Shown here: piece by piece, positions 1-6,368 of the stretch | Layout of the letters: the number at the start of each line of letters is the position of its first letter | How positions within the stretch are numbered: position 1 is the first letter of the stretch | Source of the DNA: SB15 sp964557285 | Lineage (GTDB): Bacteria; Chloroflexota; Anaerolineae; Aggregatilineales; J027 | Length of the DNA: 22,714 nucleotides | NCBI GenBank assembly: GCA_964557285.1 | Contig: CAZKZS010000038.1 | Coordinates: 1 to 22,714 of the forward strand | Direction: 5' to 3' | Position numbers and translations under genes: made by a program | The notes under the pieces: generated by a model | What the model saw: only the letters and a program-made list of their open reading frames with translations | What the model was told of the DNA's origin: nothing | Database searches by the model: none

Positions 1-107
1 GTGGCGGCCAGCGCCAGCGCGGGTCGGCCTTCGAGCTCCGTTTGTGCGGTGATGGCAGATTCAAAATGAGTTATATACGCATCGTCGTAGTACAGTCGGC
101 GAGTCAT
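1..107 (-). CDS. AlaX-like alanyl-tRNA editing protein, N-terminal fragment
   Basis: On the minus strand an open frame begins with ATG at 107 and runs off the left edge without a stop. The 35 visible residues begin MTRRLYYDDAYITHFES and continue to GRPALALAAT. This pattern (an L-Y-x-x-D-x-Y-x-x-x-F-E start followed by G-R-P-A-L-x-L) is how AlaX and AlaRS-editing-domain proteins usually start; these hydrolyse Ser or Gly mischarged on tRNA-Ala. A GAGG Shine-Dalgarno lies about 6 bases upstream of the ATG. The catalytic HxxxH and Cys-His zinc motifs lie outside the window, so the family call rests on the N-terminus alone. It is divergently arranged with the PD40 gene and shares its promoter region. 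Confidence 0.55.
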   Translation of the reverse strand, partial: MTRRLYYDDAYITHFESAITAQTELEGRPALALAA

Positions 108-129
108 CAGCACCCTCAAATTCTTGTGG

Positions 130-144
130 CTGCTATAATAGCAG
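130..144. promoter_or_regulatory. Symmetric shared -10 element of a divergent promoter
   Basis: The 15-base sequence CTGCTATAATAGCAG is a perfect palindrome around A137. On the plus strand it gives an extended -10, TGCTATAAT (131-139). On the minus strand it gives TGCTATTAT. The plus-strand start site expected about 7 bases after the -10 falls at the ATG of the PD40 gene (147). The minus-strand transcript would start near 127 and leave room for the AlaX ribosome site. No good -35 is seen in either direction, as is common for extended -10 promoters. Confidence 0.6.
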
Positions 145-146
145 TT

Positions 147-1136
147 ATGCGTTTTATTTTCCTCATCTTTGGCGGATTCCTGATCCTGAATACGCTGTTC
201 ATTACCCTGGCACGGCAGGCTGACCCACAGCCGCCCTGGATTAGTTTTGCTCATGACAGCAATTTGTATAAAGTGCGGCCGGATGGGAGTCATTTGCAGC
301 AAATCACGTCCGGCTACCATGACGAAGGTTCTCATGCCTGGTCGCCGGATGGAAAATGGATTGCCTTTGCCTCTTATAGGCAGGGCGGCGGCATGGAAAT
401 TTACCGCATGAACCCGGATGGTAAAAATATCCGACGTTTAACCGATAACCCAACGGGCAGCAGTACACCTGCCTGGTCGCCGGATGGAAAATGGATTGTG
501 TATGAAGGGCAGGTGGAGGGCAACTGGCAGCTTTTTAAAATTCCTGCCGATGGCAGCGCTGCTCCCGCCCCTTTAACAGATGCCGATAACGGGGCCGCCC
601 TGCCCGCCTGGTCGCCGGATGGGGAATGGATAGCGTTTGTCACCCATCCCTTTCGGTTTGACCCGCGTGTCTATCTGCTGAAACCGGAAAGCAGCACTTA
701 CCGTCTGCTCTCCGCGCCCAACAGCAAATTGTATCTTCCCCGGTGGCATCCCGATGGCAGCCGGATGATATTTTCAGTCAATTTGCGTGAAGTGAATTCT
801 ACCCTTTACATACTGGACATTACCCCGCCAGAAAAAGGGCAGTTGTTTCCCACACCGTTAGACCATCAGGCCGACTTACTTTTTCCTTCGTGGTCGCCGG
901 ATGGGGAATGGATTAGCTTTGTGGCACGGTACAGCAGCACGGCTTCCCTGCACCGGATTCGCGCCGATGGTACAGATTTACAACGGGTGACAGACATTGA
1001 CAACAATATCTGGTTTCCGGTCTGGTCGCCTATTGTTGACTTAAAATGGCAGTTTTTATATGGCACAGCCGCCGGATTCGGGTTATTTCTGGCGGGTGTC
1101 GTTGGGAGAAAAATAGATGCAGTACAGCGCGGATAA
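147..1136 (+). CDS. Membrane-anchored TolB/PD40-type beta-propeller protein
   Basis: A protein of about 329 residues starting at ATG 147 (MRFIFLIFGG). It has an N-terminal hydrophobic anchor, then five clear W-x-P-D-G repeats (WSPDGKWIAF, WSPDGKWIVY, WSPDGEWIAF, WHPDGSRMIF, WSPDGEWISF) and a sixth degenerate one (WSPIVD). This is the PD40/TolB six-bladed propeller pattern. A C-terminal hydrophobic stretch (FLYGTAAGFGLFLAGVVG) probably crosses the membrane, so the propeller would sit on the outside between two anchors. The frame is open further upstream, but the 147 start is favoured because the hydrophobic signal begins there and an extended -10 lies just before it. The 3' end overlaps holB by 20 bases. 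The ligand is unknown; such propellers usually act in protein-protein contacts or as sensors. Confidence 0.75.
   Translation: MRFIFLIFGGFLILNTLFITLARQADPQPPWISFAHDSNLYKVRPDGSHLQQITSGYHDEGSHAWSPDGKWIAFASYRQGGGMEIYRMNPDGKNIRRLTDNPTGSSTPAWSPDGKWIVYEGQVEGNWQLFKIPADGSAAPAPLTDADNGAALPAWSPDGEWIAFVTHPFRFDPRVYLLKPESSTYRLLSAPNSKLYLPRWHPDGSRMIFSVNLREVNSTLYILDITPPEKGQLFPTPLDHQADLLFPSWSPDGEWISFVARYSSTASLHRIRADGTDLQRVTDIDNNIWFPVWSPIVDLKWQFLYGTAAGFGLFLAGVVGRKIDAVQRG
336..913 (+). repeat. Near-identical nucleotide repeats encoding propeller blades
   Basis: The WSPDG motif is encoded by nearly identical DNA. Positions 336-363 and 471-498 are the same over 28 bases, and 609-631 and 891-913 are the same over 23 bases. 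All four share the core TGGTCGCCGGATGG. Synonymous positions are also conserved, which points to recent duplication or gene conversion between blades. Confidence 0.85.
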
Positions 1137-2127
1137 ATGGCCTGTCATTGGGCATGAATGGGCAGTTGATTTGCTGACAACGGCGTTTAACCGGGGGCGC
1201 ATCCGTCACGCCTATCTCATTACGGGACCGGTTTCAATTGGAAAAACAGCCTTTGCGCGGGCGATGGCGATGGTTTTTAACTGCACCTCTGAGGAGGAGC
1301 GTCCATGTGGGGTATGTCGCGCCTGTACCCTGATTGCAAAAGGCGGGCATCCCGACATAACGCTGATTGAGGCGGAACGAATCGGGGGAACTCTCAAAAT
1401 CGACCAGATTCGGGATATGCAGCGCGTTCTGGCGCTGCGCCCCTACGAAGCCCGCTACCGGATAGCGATTTTACGCCGCTTCCATGAAGCCAATGCCGCC
1501 GCGCAAAATGCTCTGCTGAAAACGCTGGAAGAACCGCCCGCCAGTGTCAAGCTGATTCTAACGGCTGACGATGCGAGTTTGCTGCTGCCGACGATTCGCT
1601 CACGCTGCCAGCCCCTTCCCCTGAAACCGTTGTCGCTTGAGCAGGTTAAACATGCGCTGGAAAATGTGTGGGATACCCCCTCTGACCAGGCGGATTTACT
1701 GGCACACCTTTCCGGTGGACGCATCGGATGGGCAATTCGGGCGCGGCAGGATGAAAATACCCTTACCCTTCGTAACGAATCAATAGACCTGCTGGAAAAT
1801 CTGATTTCCAGCCCGCGTCGGGTCCGGTTTGAACAGGCGGAACTCCTGGCAAAGGACAAAGATAAGCTCTATGAGGTGCTGCAACTCTGGCAGGCATACT
1901 GGCGGGATATGTTTTTGCTGGTGAATGGCACTTCAGGCTGGATAAGCAATATTGACCGTCAGGGATTCATGCAAGCGCTTCAAACCAAACTGCCGCCGGA
2001 AGCCTTTCAAAAAGCCCTGACTGCTACCCGCCGCACGATGACTTATATGGCTCGCAATGTGAATACACGGCTGGCAGTGGAAACGATGCTGCTGGACTAT
2101 CCTTTTATCAAGGGCAGGCTGATATAA
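1117..2127 (+). CDS. holB: DNA polymerase III clamp-loader subunit delta prime
   Basis: A 336-residue AAA+ protein of the clamp loader, which opens the beta sliding clamp during chromosome replication. Visible features are a Walker A motif GPVSIGKT (residues 37-44), a four-cysteine zinc module (C56, C64, C67, C70), the family signature NALLKTLEEPP (131-141) and the SRC sensor motif (162-164). The Walker B region reads RIAILRRFHEAN and lacks the usual acidic pair, which fits a delta prime subunit that does not hydrolyse ATP. A GGGAGAAAA ribosome site lies inside the end of the PD40 gene, so the two are probably co-translated. Its 3' end overlaps the convergent kinase pseudogene by 31 bases. 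Gamma/tau (DnaX) was considered, but the short C-terminus and the degenerate Walker B favour delta prime. Confidence 0.88.
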   Translation: MQYSADKWPVIGHEWAVDLLTTAFNRGRIRHAYLITGPVSIGKTAFARAMAMVFNCTSEEERPCGVCRACTLIAKGGHPDITLIEAERIGGTLKIDQIRDMQRVLALRPYEARYRIAILRRFHEANAAAQNALLKTLEEPPASVKLILTADDASLLLPTIRSRCQPLPLKPLSLEQVKHALENVWDTPSDQADLLAHLSGGRIGWAIRARQDENTLTLRNESIDLLENLISSPRRVRFEQAELLAKDKDKLYEVLQLWQAYWRDMFLLVNGTSGWISNIDRQGFMQALQTKLPPEAFQKALTATRRTMTYMARNVNTRLAVETMLLDYPFIKGRLI

Positions 2128-3298
2128 AAGGTTGACCCCTGATTTTCGCCGGGGCTGACAGCCCAGATGCGTCCGCGCTGGGCTTCAACCACTGCTTTAG
2201 CAATCGACAGTCCCAGCCCCATGCCACCATGCCTCCGCGTCATGTGGTCTTCCACCTGAAAAAAGGAATCAAAAATGCGTTCCAGATGTTCCTGCGGGAT
2301 TCCCATGCCTTTATCATGCACGTAAATCCAGATTTCCTGATCGCGCATTTCGTAACCAAGCATAATCGGCGTTCGGGGAGGCGAAAATTTAATGGCGTTG
2401 TTCAGTACATTAGTCAGGGCAGACGGTATTGCAGGTTTAACTCTTTTGCTTTGGCGGTGGACTGCACTTCATGTAACGCGCCCATCATGAGTTCAGAAAC
2501 CAGCATATCCTCGTTATCCAGTTCCGACTCGCCCACTTTCAGATACCGCAAATTCACCATGTCTTCAATAATCTGCTGCATTTTCATAGCGCTGTTCAGC
2601 ACAGCATCAGCATGTTCGCTGGCTTCGCCCTGAGATTCTTCCTTCAAAAAAGAGGCATATCCTAAAATCACGCCCAGCGGGGTTCTTAGTTCATGGGAAG
2701 CTATTGAAATAAAGTCATTTTTAATTTTATCGACCTGGCTTAAGTCTTGATACGCCGTTCGCAGTTTGGCAACCAAACTGGCATTTTCAATGGCAACAGC
2801 CGCCTGAGATGCCAGAATTTCAAGATAGTGCTGGTCGTCAGGTGTCCAGTTTCCGTTGAGTTTGTTGACCGCTTCCAACACTCCAATCACCCGTTCTTTG
2901 ATTCGCATTGGAACACCGAGTAGAGAATGAGTCAAAAATCCGCTTTTATCATCCGTAACGCGGTAGTGGCGGGGGTCAGTGGTCACATCATTAATCATGA
3001 TGGCTGTATTTTCCTGCACGATAGCCCCCGCGATGCTGCGTGTCAGAGGAACGGGGATTCGTTTCAGACGTTTGGCCTGTTCAACATCGCTCTCACTGGC
3101 GAAGGCCATAAAATACAGTTCCTGAGTTTTGTTATCGACCAGCAAAATAGAAGCTACCTGTGCGCCCGTAATTTCTGCTGCCGAATCCATAATAAATCGC
3201 AGCAGGGGTTCAAGTTCCAGCGTGGAATTAATAATCACGCTGACTTCCACCAGTCGATTGAGTTTCTCAACTTTATTTGAAAGGATTTGTGTTGCCAT
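2097..3298 (-). pseudogene. GAF-domain sensor histidine kinase broken by deletion and frameshift
   Basis: The first piece (3298 down to 2414) starts at ATG 3298 and encodes a coiled-coil start, a GAF sensor domain (residues about 30-172) and a HisKA phosphoacceptor helix, SHELRTPLG with H202. It ends at a TGA after LNLQYRLP. In the next frame the sequence continues at once with LTNVLNNAIKFSPPRTP (N box), DKGMGIP (G1) and GGMGLGLSIAKAVVEAQ (G2) to a stop at 2097. Besides the frame change, the roughly 15-20 residues that normally lie between the end of the HisKA linker and the N box are missing, so this looks like a deletion of some 45-60 bases, not a single-base error. There is no transmembrane segment, so the intact kinase would have been cytosolic. 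A small separate product from the second piece cannot be excluded. Confidence 0.82.
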
Positions 3299-3326
3299 GT
3301 TGTTATCATGCTTTCTTAACGCTTTT

Positions 3327-3355
3327 ATCGTACCCAAATCTAAAAGGGAGAGCAA
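3327..3355 (-). promoter_or_regulatory. Candidate promoter of the GAF kinase
   Basis: On the minus strand TTGCTC (3350-3355) and TACGAT (3327-3332) are separated by exactly 17 bases. This places the transcript start near 3320 and supports ATG 3298 as the start codon in preference to the in-frame TTG at 3355, which would lie inside the promoter. Confidence 0.5.
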
Positions 3356-3403
3356 TTAAATTTTTTTCTTTTTTTAGTAGTCTCTAGTAGGGGATGTTCA
3401 TAA
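3356..3403 (+). other. Candidate unwinding element: AT tract, TAG trios, G cluster, DnaA-like box
   Basis: Reading 5' to 3': an AT-rich tract with long T runs (3356-3374), TAGTAG (3375-3380), TCTC, a second TAGTAG (3385-3390), GGGA (3391-3394), then the box TGTTCATAA (3395-3403). The order trios - GC cluster - DnaA box matches the basal unwinding element described for Bacillus subtilis and many other bacteria, where DnaA loads from the boxes onto single-stranded 5'-TAG/TAA-3' repeats. Two of the trios are in perfect 3-base register with the G cluster. Confidence 0.55.
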
Positions 3404-3665
3404 CTTTTAAAATCAGGGGTCAGGAAGGGTCAAAACGCCAGATATGGTGGTCTACAGATATTTATACCCCCATATCTGGGAAAAGTTATCGACATGGCAT
3501 GTTCATAACTGTGTCGATAACTTGCCAGGTTATCGACATTTTTAAAAGTTATGAACATTGACTTTTAGTTATAGAGGGGTTAAGGGGTAGTTATGAACAT
3601 CCTCTGTCGATAACCTGTTCATAACTTTTTGGGATATATTTTTAGGGTTTTGAGCATACCCGTAC

Positions 3666-3699
3666 ATCTGGGGGTAGACAGCCATTTGTACCCCCAGAT
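3666..3699. repeat. 11-bp perfect inverted repeat within the origin-like block
   Basis: ATCTGGGGGTA (3666-3676) and TACCCCCAGAT (3689-3699) are exact reverse complements around a 12-base loop. A run of seven T lies a few bases beyond the right arm (3705-3711), but the gap makes an intrinsic terminator doubtful. The arms belong to the CCCCCAGATATGG word family found elsewhere in this block and at 8066-8083. Confidence 0.75.
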
Positions 3700-3821
3700 A
3701 TAGCGTTTTTTTATCCCAAATGGCTGAAATGTTAAAAATTTGGGAATGTCGATAACTCTGTCGATAACTGTCAGCAGAGGCGTTTGTACCCCTGCCGACA
3801 AAAGATTGTGACGAAAAAGGG

Positions 3822-4235
3822 CTAATTGGATTCCTCAGTCATCATGGTAGTGAAGTGGGTGTAGAAGAAACTTTCCAGTTCGGCACGTAAGGCGGTACAG
3901 CTTTCGTCCTCACCTTCGATATTTCCAGGCGCCAGAGTCATCATCTCGCCTTCTTCCATCATCTCACCCTCTTCCATCATTTCTTCTTCCATCATCTCAC
4001 CCTCCTCCATCATCGCCATCATTTCATCAAAAAGCGTGGTATAGATGCCTTTTTCAAGGGTAGCGGCATCTACAGAAGTAGGATGGAAGCCGTAATCATG
4101 TTCAGCGATGTACAACAGAGTAATCAGGGTGGAATCGCAGGCAATTTTATCCCCCATTTCCTCCTGGGCGGAGGTCGCAAACGGAAAAGCCAGCGCTACA
4201 ACAGTCAAGCCAATGAAAAGCAGTTTTTTAGTCAT
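3822..4235 (-). CDS. Small exported Met/Glu-rich protein of unknown function
   Basis: A 137-residue protein read from ATG 4235, chosen because MTKKLLFIGLTVVALAFPFA is a clean signal peptide with a probable cleavage site after ATSA (residue 23), and an AAGGA ribosome site lies just upstream. The mature part holds a cysteine (33) and a second one (113). Between them lies a tract at residues 71-99 made of EMM, EEGEMM and EEEMM units, about half Glu and a third Met. Aromatic residues follow near the C-terminus (FFYTHF). Met-rich acidic tracts occur in some periplasmic copper-binding proteins, but nothing here proves metal binding. The gene lies directly downstream of the histidine kinase and has its own regulator-type promoter, so it is probably a target of that two-component system. 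Confidence 0.8.
   Translation of the reverse strand: MTKKLLFIGLTVVALAFPFATSAQEEMGDKIACDSTLITLLYIAEHDYGFHPTSVDAATLEKGIYTTLFDEMMAMMEEGEMMEEEMMEEGEMMEEGEMMTLAPGNIEGEDESCTALRAELESFFYTHFTTMMTEESN
3939..4025 (-). repeat. In-frame Glu/Met codon repeats
   Basis: The DNA consists of imperfect tandem copies of a unit encoding (E)EGEMM/EEEMM; on the plus strand it reads as repeats of CTTCCATCATCTCACC. Such arrays can change length by slippage, so the tract length may vary between strains. Confidence 0.8.
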
Positions 4236-4272
4236 GGGAATATTCCTTACTAAACATCGAACCATTAAATTC

Positions 4273-4328
4273 AGGATAAAAGGAGTGCGTTACAGGAGAG
4301 TGACAGGAAAATTACGAAAGCATTACAA
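4273..4328 (-). promoter_or_regulatory. Response-regulator binding array and -10 of the Met/Glu protein gene
   Basis: On the plus strand four 7-base direct repeats occur at exactly 11-base spacing: GTTACAG (4289), GTGACAG (4300), ATTACGA (4311), ATTACAA (4322). OmpR/PhoB-family regulators bind head-to-tail to such repeats. On the minus strand the nearest repeat ends 10 bases before a TATCCT -10 (4273-4278), the spacing known for PhoB-activated promoters that lack a -35. The array overlaps the last codons of the histidine kinase gene. The pattern is visible directly; the identity of the bound regulator is inferred from proximity. Confidence 0.65.
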
Positions 4329-5588
4329 TCGGGGTAAGCTGAAAGTAAAGGTCGTTCCATGCTGAGGATGACTTTGAACAGAAATCAGCCCTCCATGTGC
4401 TTCTACAAATCCACGCGCAATGGCTAACCCTAATCCCATGCCACGATGCCCATCCGGGGACTGAACCCGTGAGGCTTCGCCGCGATAGAAACTGGTGAAG
4501 ATGTGAGGAAGATTCTCAGGTGGAATATAAGAACCGGTGTTATGAATGCTGACAGCAATCTGCTTTGGCATGACCTGAATTTCAAGCGTAATTTCCCCAC
4601 ACGGCGGTGTATGCTGAATAGCGTTATCCAGCAAATTATGCAGGACACGCTGAATCTTGTGGGGTTCAAGCTGCATAACTATCACACTGGTGCAAAGTTT
4701 GCTGGATAACCGAATCTGCCGCTGGTCGAGTCTAGCGTGGAAACTTTCTAAAACATCGGAGATTAACTCACACAGATTGACAGTTTCAAACTGCATCTGC
4801 AAACGTGCAGCATCCAGTTGAGCCAGTTCAAATAAATCTGTGATTAAGTGGCTGAGATGTTGAATTTCCTTTTTAGTGTTCAGCATATAACGCTCAATAC
4901 TGGGAGGGTCGCTGACTACCCCATCTAAAATCGCCTCATTCATGGCCTGGATAGCGGTCAGCGGGGTGCGTAAATCGTGCGAAATCCATGCGATCAGATC
5001 GCGCCGGGTTTTTTCCAGAGCATGTTTCTGCTCATCGACGGTTTGTAAGGCATCTGCCATCATATTAAAAGTATGCGCTAACTGAGCCAGTTCATCGTTA
5101 CCTTCAAGGGTTAATCTGGCTTTGAGATTGCCACTTGCCAGTTCTTTAGCGGCCTGCCCGAGCATATGGATGCGGTCAATCAACATGCCGGAGAAAAAAA
5201 AGACCATCATGACCGCCACCACTCCGGCAAAAATAAGGAGCGACGTGGTTAAGATGAGGTCATGGCTGCTGATAAACATCAATTGAGCCGTCAGCCACAC
5301 ATTCACATACAAAAGAATGACAGTAAATATAATGGTGGCTAAAAGTGTCCAGCGCAGGCTGTTAAACCAGAAGATGACTCCGTAACGATGCAGAACATGT
5401 GTCCCTAAAACCGTAAATGTTCCTGTACCAGTCATGAAGATAAACAGCAGACGAAGGTCTTTTCCGGTAGGATCAGCATTGACCAGAATCAAGCCAAAAG
5501 CAACCATTAAGGCCATGCCCATAATAGCTAGCTGAAGGAGTAAGACCTTATAGGCAGGTTTTTTATAGGGGATCAAATTTGTAGCCAA
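4323..5588 (-). CDS. Membrane sensor histidine kinase (HAMP, HisKA, HATPase)
   Basis: About 421 residues. Four hydrophobic segments (roughly 14-37, 47-68, 79-97, 110-134) leave only short loops, so the sensor probably reads a signal within or close to the membrane. Then follow a HAMP linker (about 135-187), the phosphoacceptor H204 in WISHDLRTPLTAI, the N box LLDNAIQHTP (319-328) and the G2 box GMGLGLAIARGF (383-394). The G1 box is a variant, HNTGSYIPPENLPHIF, with Asn where Asp is usual; N-x-G variants occur in other kinases. No ATG opens the frame before the first membrane segment; TTG at 5588 or 5576 are the likely starts, overlapping the regulator gene by 14-26 bases and implying translational coupling. 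Confidence 0.88.
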   Translation of the reverse strand: MATNLIPYKKPAYKVLLLQLAIMGMALMVAFGLILVNADPTGKDLRLLFIFMTGTGTFTVLGTHVLHRYGVIFWFNSLRWTLLATIIFTVILLYVNVWLTAQLMFISSHDLILTTSLLIFAGVVAVMMVFFFSGMLIDRIHMLGQAAKELASGNLKARLTLEGNDELAQLAHTFNMMADALQTVDEQKHALEKTRRDLIAWISHDLRTPLTAIQAMNEAILDGVVSDPPSIERYMLNTKKEIQHLSHLITDLFELAQLDAARLQMQFETVNLCELISDVLESFHARLDQRQIRLSSKLCTSVIVMQLEPHKIQRVLHNLLDNAIQHTPPCGEITLEIQVMPKQIAVSIHNTGSYIPPENLPHIFTSFYRGEASRVQSPDGHRGMGLGLAIARGFVEAHGGLISVQSHPQHGTTFTFSLPRL

Positions 5589-6273
5589 TTCCCCAGACAG
5601 TCTGGATATAACTGGGGTAAGTGGGGTTGGGTTCTAACTTCTCCCGCAGTCTCCGAACATGTACCGTTACCGTGTTCTCCCCACCGTAAAATTCATATCC
5701 CCATATCCGATTTAATAATTGGTCGCGGCTAAAAACCTGCTGCGGGTGCTGCGCCAGCAAAAACAAAATATCAAATTCTTTGGCAGTCAGGTTAATCGTA
5801 ACCCCATCACGGGTGACTTTACGCCGTACAGGGTCAATAACTAACCCCGCATGATGAATCACCTCCTCTACGTCACTGACGGGCTGAACACGCTTTAGTA
5901 ATGCCCGCACCCGGTAAACCAACTCCAGAGGGCTGAAGGGTTTGATCACATAATCATCTGCCCCTAATTCAAATCCGGTTAGACGATCATGTTCTTCAGT
6001 GCGGGAAGTTAACATGATGGTCGGCACTTCTCGATTCAAACTTAAGGCTTCCTCCGGCTCAGCACTTCGCAGACGGCGCAGAATCCCAAAACCATCCAGT
6101 CCTGGCAGCATAACATCAAGTACCAGAACATCAGCCTTCTGTGCGCTCAGCAAGCTGAGGGCTTGCAGACCGGATCGAGCATCCAGAACGTTATACCCTT
6201 CTCGTTCCAGATACTTTCGCATAATCTCACAAACTGTTGCTTCATCATCCACTAAAGCAATCGTCTGTTTCAT
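5563..6273 (-). CDS. OmpR/PhoB-family response regulator
   Basis: 236 residues. The receiver domain has the acidic pair D9-D10, the phosphoacceptor D53 (VLVLDVMLPGLDG), T89 and K111 (IKPF). The segment between RRLRS and VPTIMLTS is about ten residues longer than usual. A winged-helix DNA-binding domain follows (about 133-236) with LTAKEFDILFLLAQHP, the recognition-helix segment ENTVTVHVRRLREKLE and the ending TVWGIGYKF. The gene starts with ATG at 6273 and precedes its cognate kinase, whose start it overlaps. It probably binds the 11-base-spaced repeats at 4289-4328 upstream of the Met/Glu protein gene and a related pair at 6331-6350 upstream of its own promoter. Confidence 0.93.
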   Translation of the reverse strand: MKQTIALVDDEATVCEIMRKYLEREGYNVLDARSGLQALSLLSAQKADVLVLDVMLPGLDGFGILRRLRSAEPEEALSLNREVPTIMLTSRTEEHDRLTGFELGADDYVIKPFSPLELVYRVRALLKRVQPVSDVEEVIHHAGLVIDPVRRKVTRDGVTINLTAKEFDILFLLAQHPQQVFSRDQLLNRIWGYEFYGGENTVTVHVRRLREKLEPNPTYPSYIQTVWGIGYKFDPL

Positions 6274-6297
6274 GGCTGTCCCGCTACCATTTTTTTG

Positions 6298-6325
6298 ATT
6301 ATAGCGCGGCTTATCATCCTGAGAA
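6298..6325 (-). promoter_or_regulatory. Candidate promoter of the response regulator-kinase operon
   Basis: On the minus strand a perfect TATAAT (6298-6303) lies 16 bases downstream of TTCTCA (6320-6325), a 4/6 match to the -35 consensus. The transcript would start near 6291, giving a leader of under 20 bases before ATG 6273. Confidence 0.55.
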
Positions 6326-6330
6326 GAAAT

Positions 6331-6350
6331 TCGTAATGCTTTTGTAATAA
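6331..6350 (+). promoter_or_regulatory. Second copy of the regulator-site motif, upstream of the regulator gene
   Basis: GTAATGCTTTTGTAAT (6333-6348, plus strand) matches 15 of 16 bases of GTAATGCTTTCGTAAT (4311-4326, minus strand). The GTAAT halves are 11 bases apart. The copy lies just upstream of the proposed -35 of the regulator operon, but is inverted relative to the downstream gene compared with the 4311 copy. This fits autoregulation. Confidence 0.5.
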
Positions 6351-6368
6351 ATTTTGGCTAAGAAAGAG

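Larger units (their letters stand above)
3299..3821. other. Gene-free block, candidate chromosomal replication origin (oriC)
   Basis: No credible gene is present here. The block holds eleven copies of a 10-mer, GTTATCGACA or GTTATGAACA. In 9-mer form TTATCGACA lies at 3486-3494(+), 3512-3520(-), 3530-3538(+), 3605-3613(-), 3747-3755(-) and 3759-3767(-). TTATGAACA lies at 3395-3403(-), 3500-3508(-), 3549-3557(+), 3591-3599(+) and 3616-3624(-). These differ from the common DnaA box TTATCCACA at one or two central positions. The block also has an AT-rich tract, TAG trinucleotides next to a G cluster, and a family of CCAGATATGG words. dnaA lies about 2.6 kb away and holB about 1.2 kb away. Plasmid-type iterons would look similar, but no Rep gene is present and the neighbours are chromosomal housekeeping genes. 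Confidence 0.75.

Noticed and set aside
2405..2420. Programmed -1 frameshift in the GAF kinase
   Set aside because: The shift point CTGCCCTGA is not a known slippery heptamer, no stimulatory structure is evident, and the protein also lacks residues normally found at the junction, which fits a deletion better.
3395..3767. Plasmid iterons
   Set aside because: No Rep gene is present, copies occur in both orientations with irregular spacing, and the neighbours are chromosomal housekeeping genes including dnaA and holB.
3619..3801. 60-residue open frame on the minus strand inside the origin-like block
   Set aside because: It has no ribosome site or recognisable domain, and its codons run through the box repeats and the inverted repeat, so it is a by-product of those sequences.
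3939..4025. CRISPR-like short repeats
   Set aside because: The repeats are in-frame codon repeats of a secreted protein, without spacers of constant length or cas genes.
4289..4306. True Pho box indicating phosphate regulation
   Set aside because: The 7-4-7 layout matches PhoB boxes, but all OmpR-type regulators use similar direct repeats; no phosphate gene is nearby, so only the layout is claimed.
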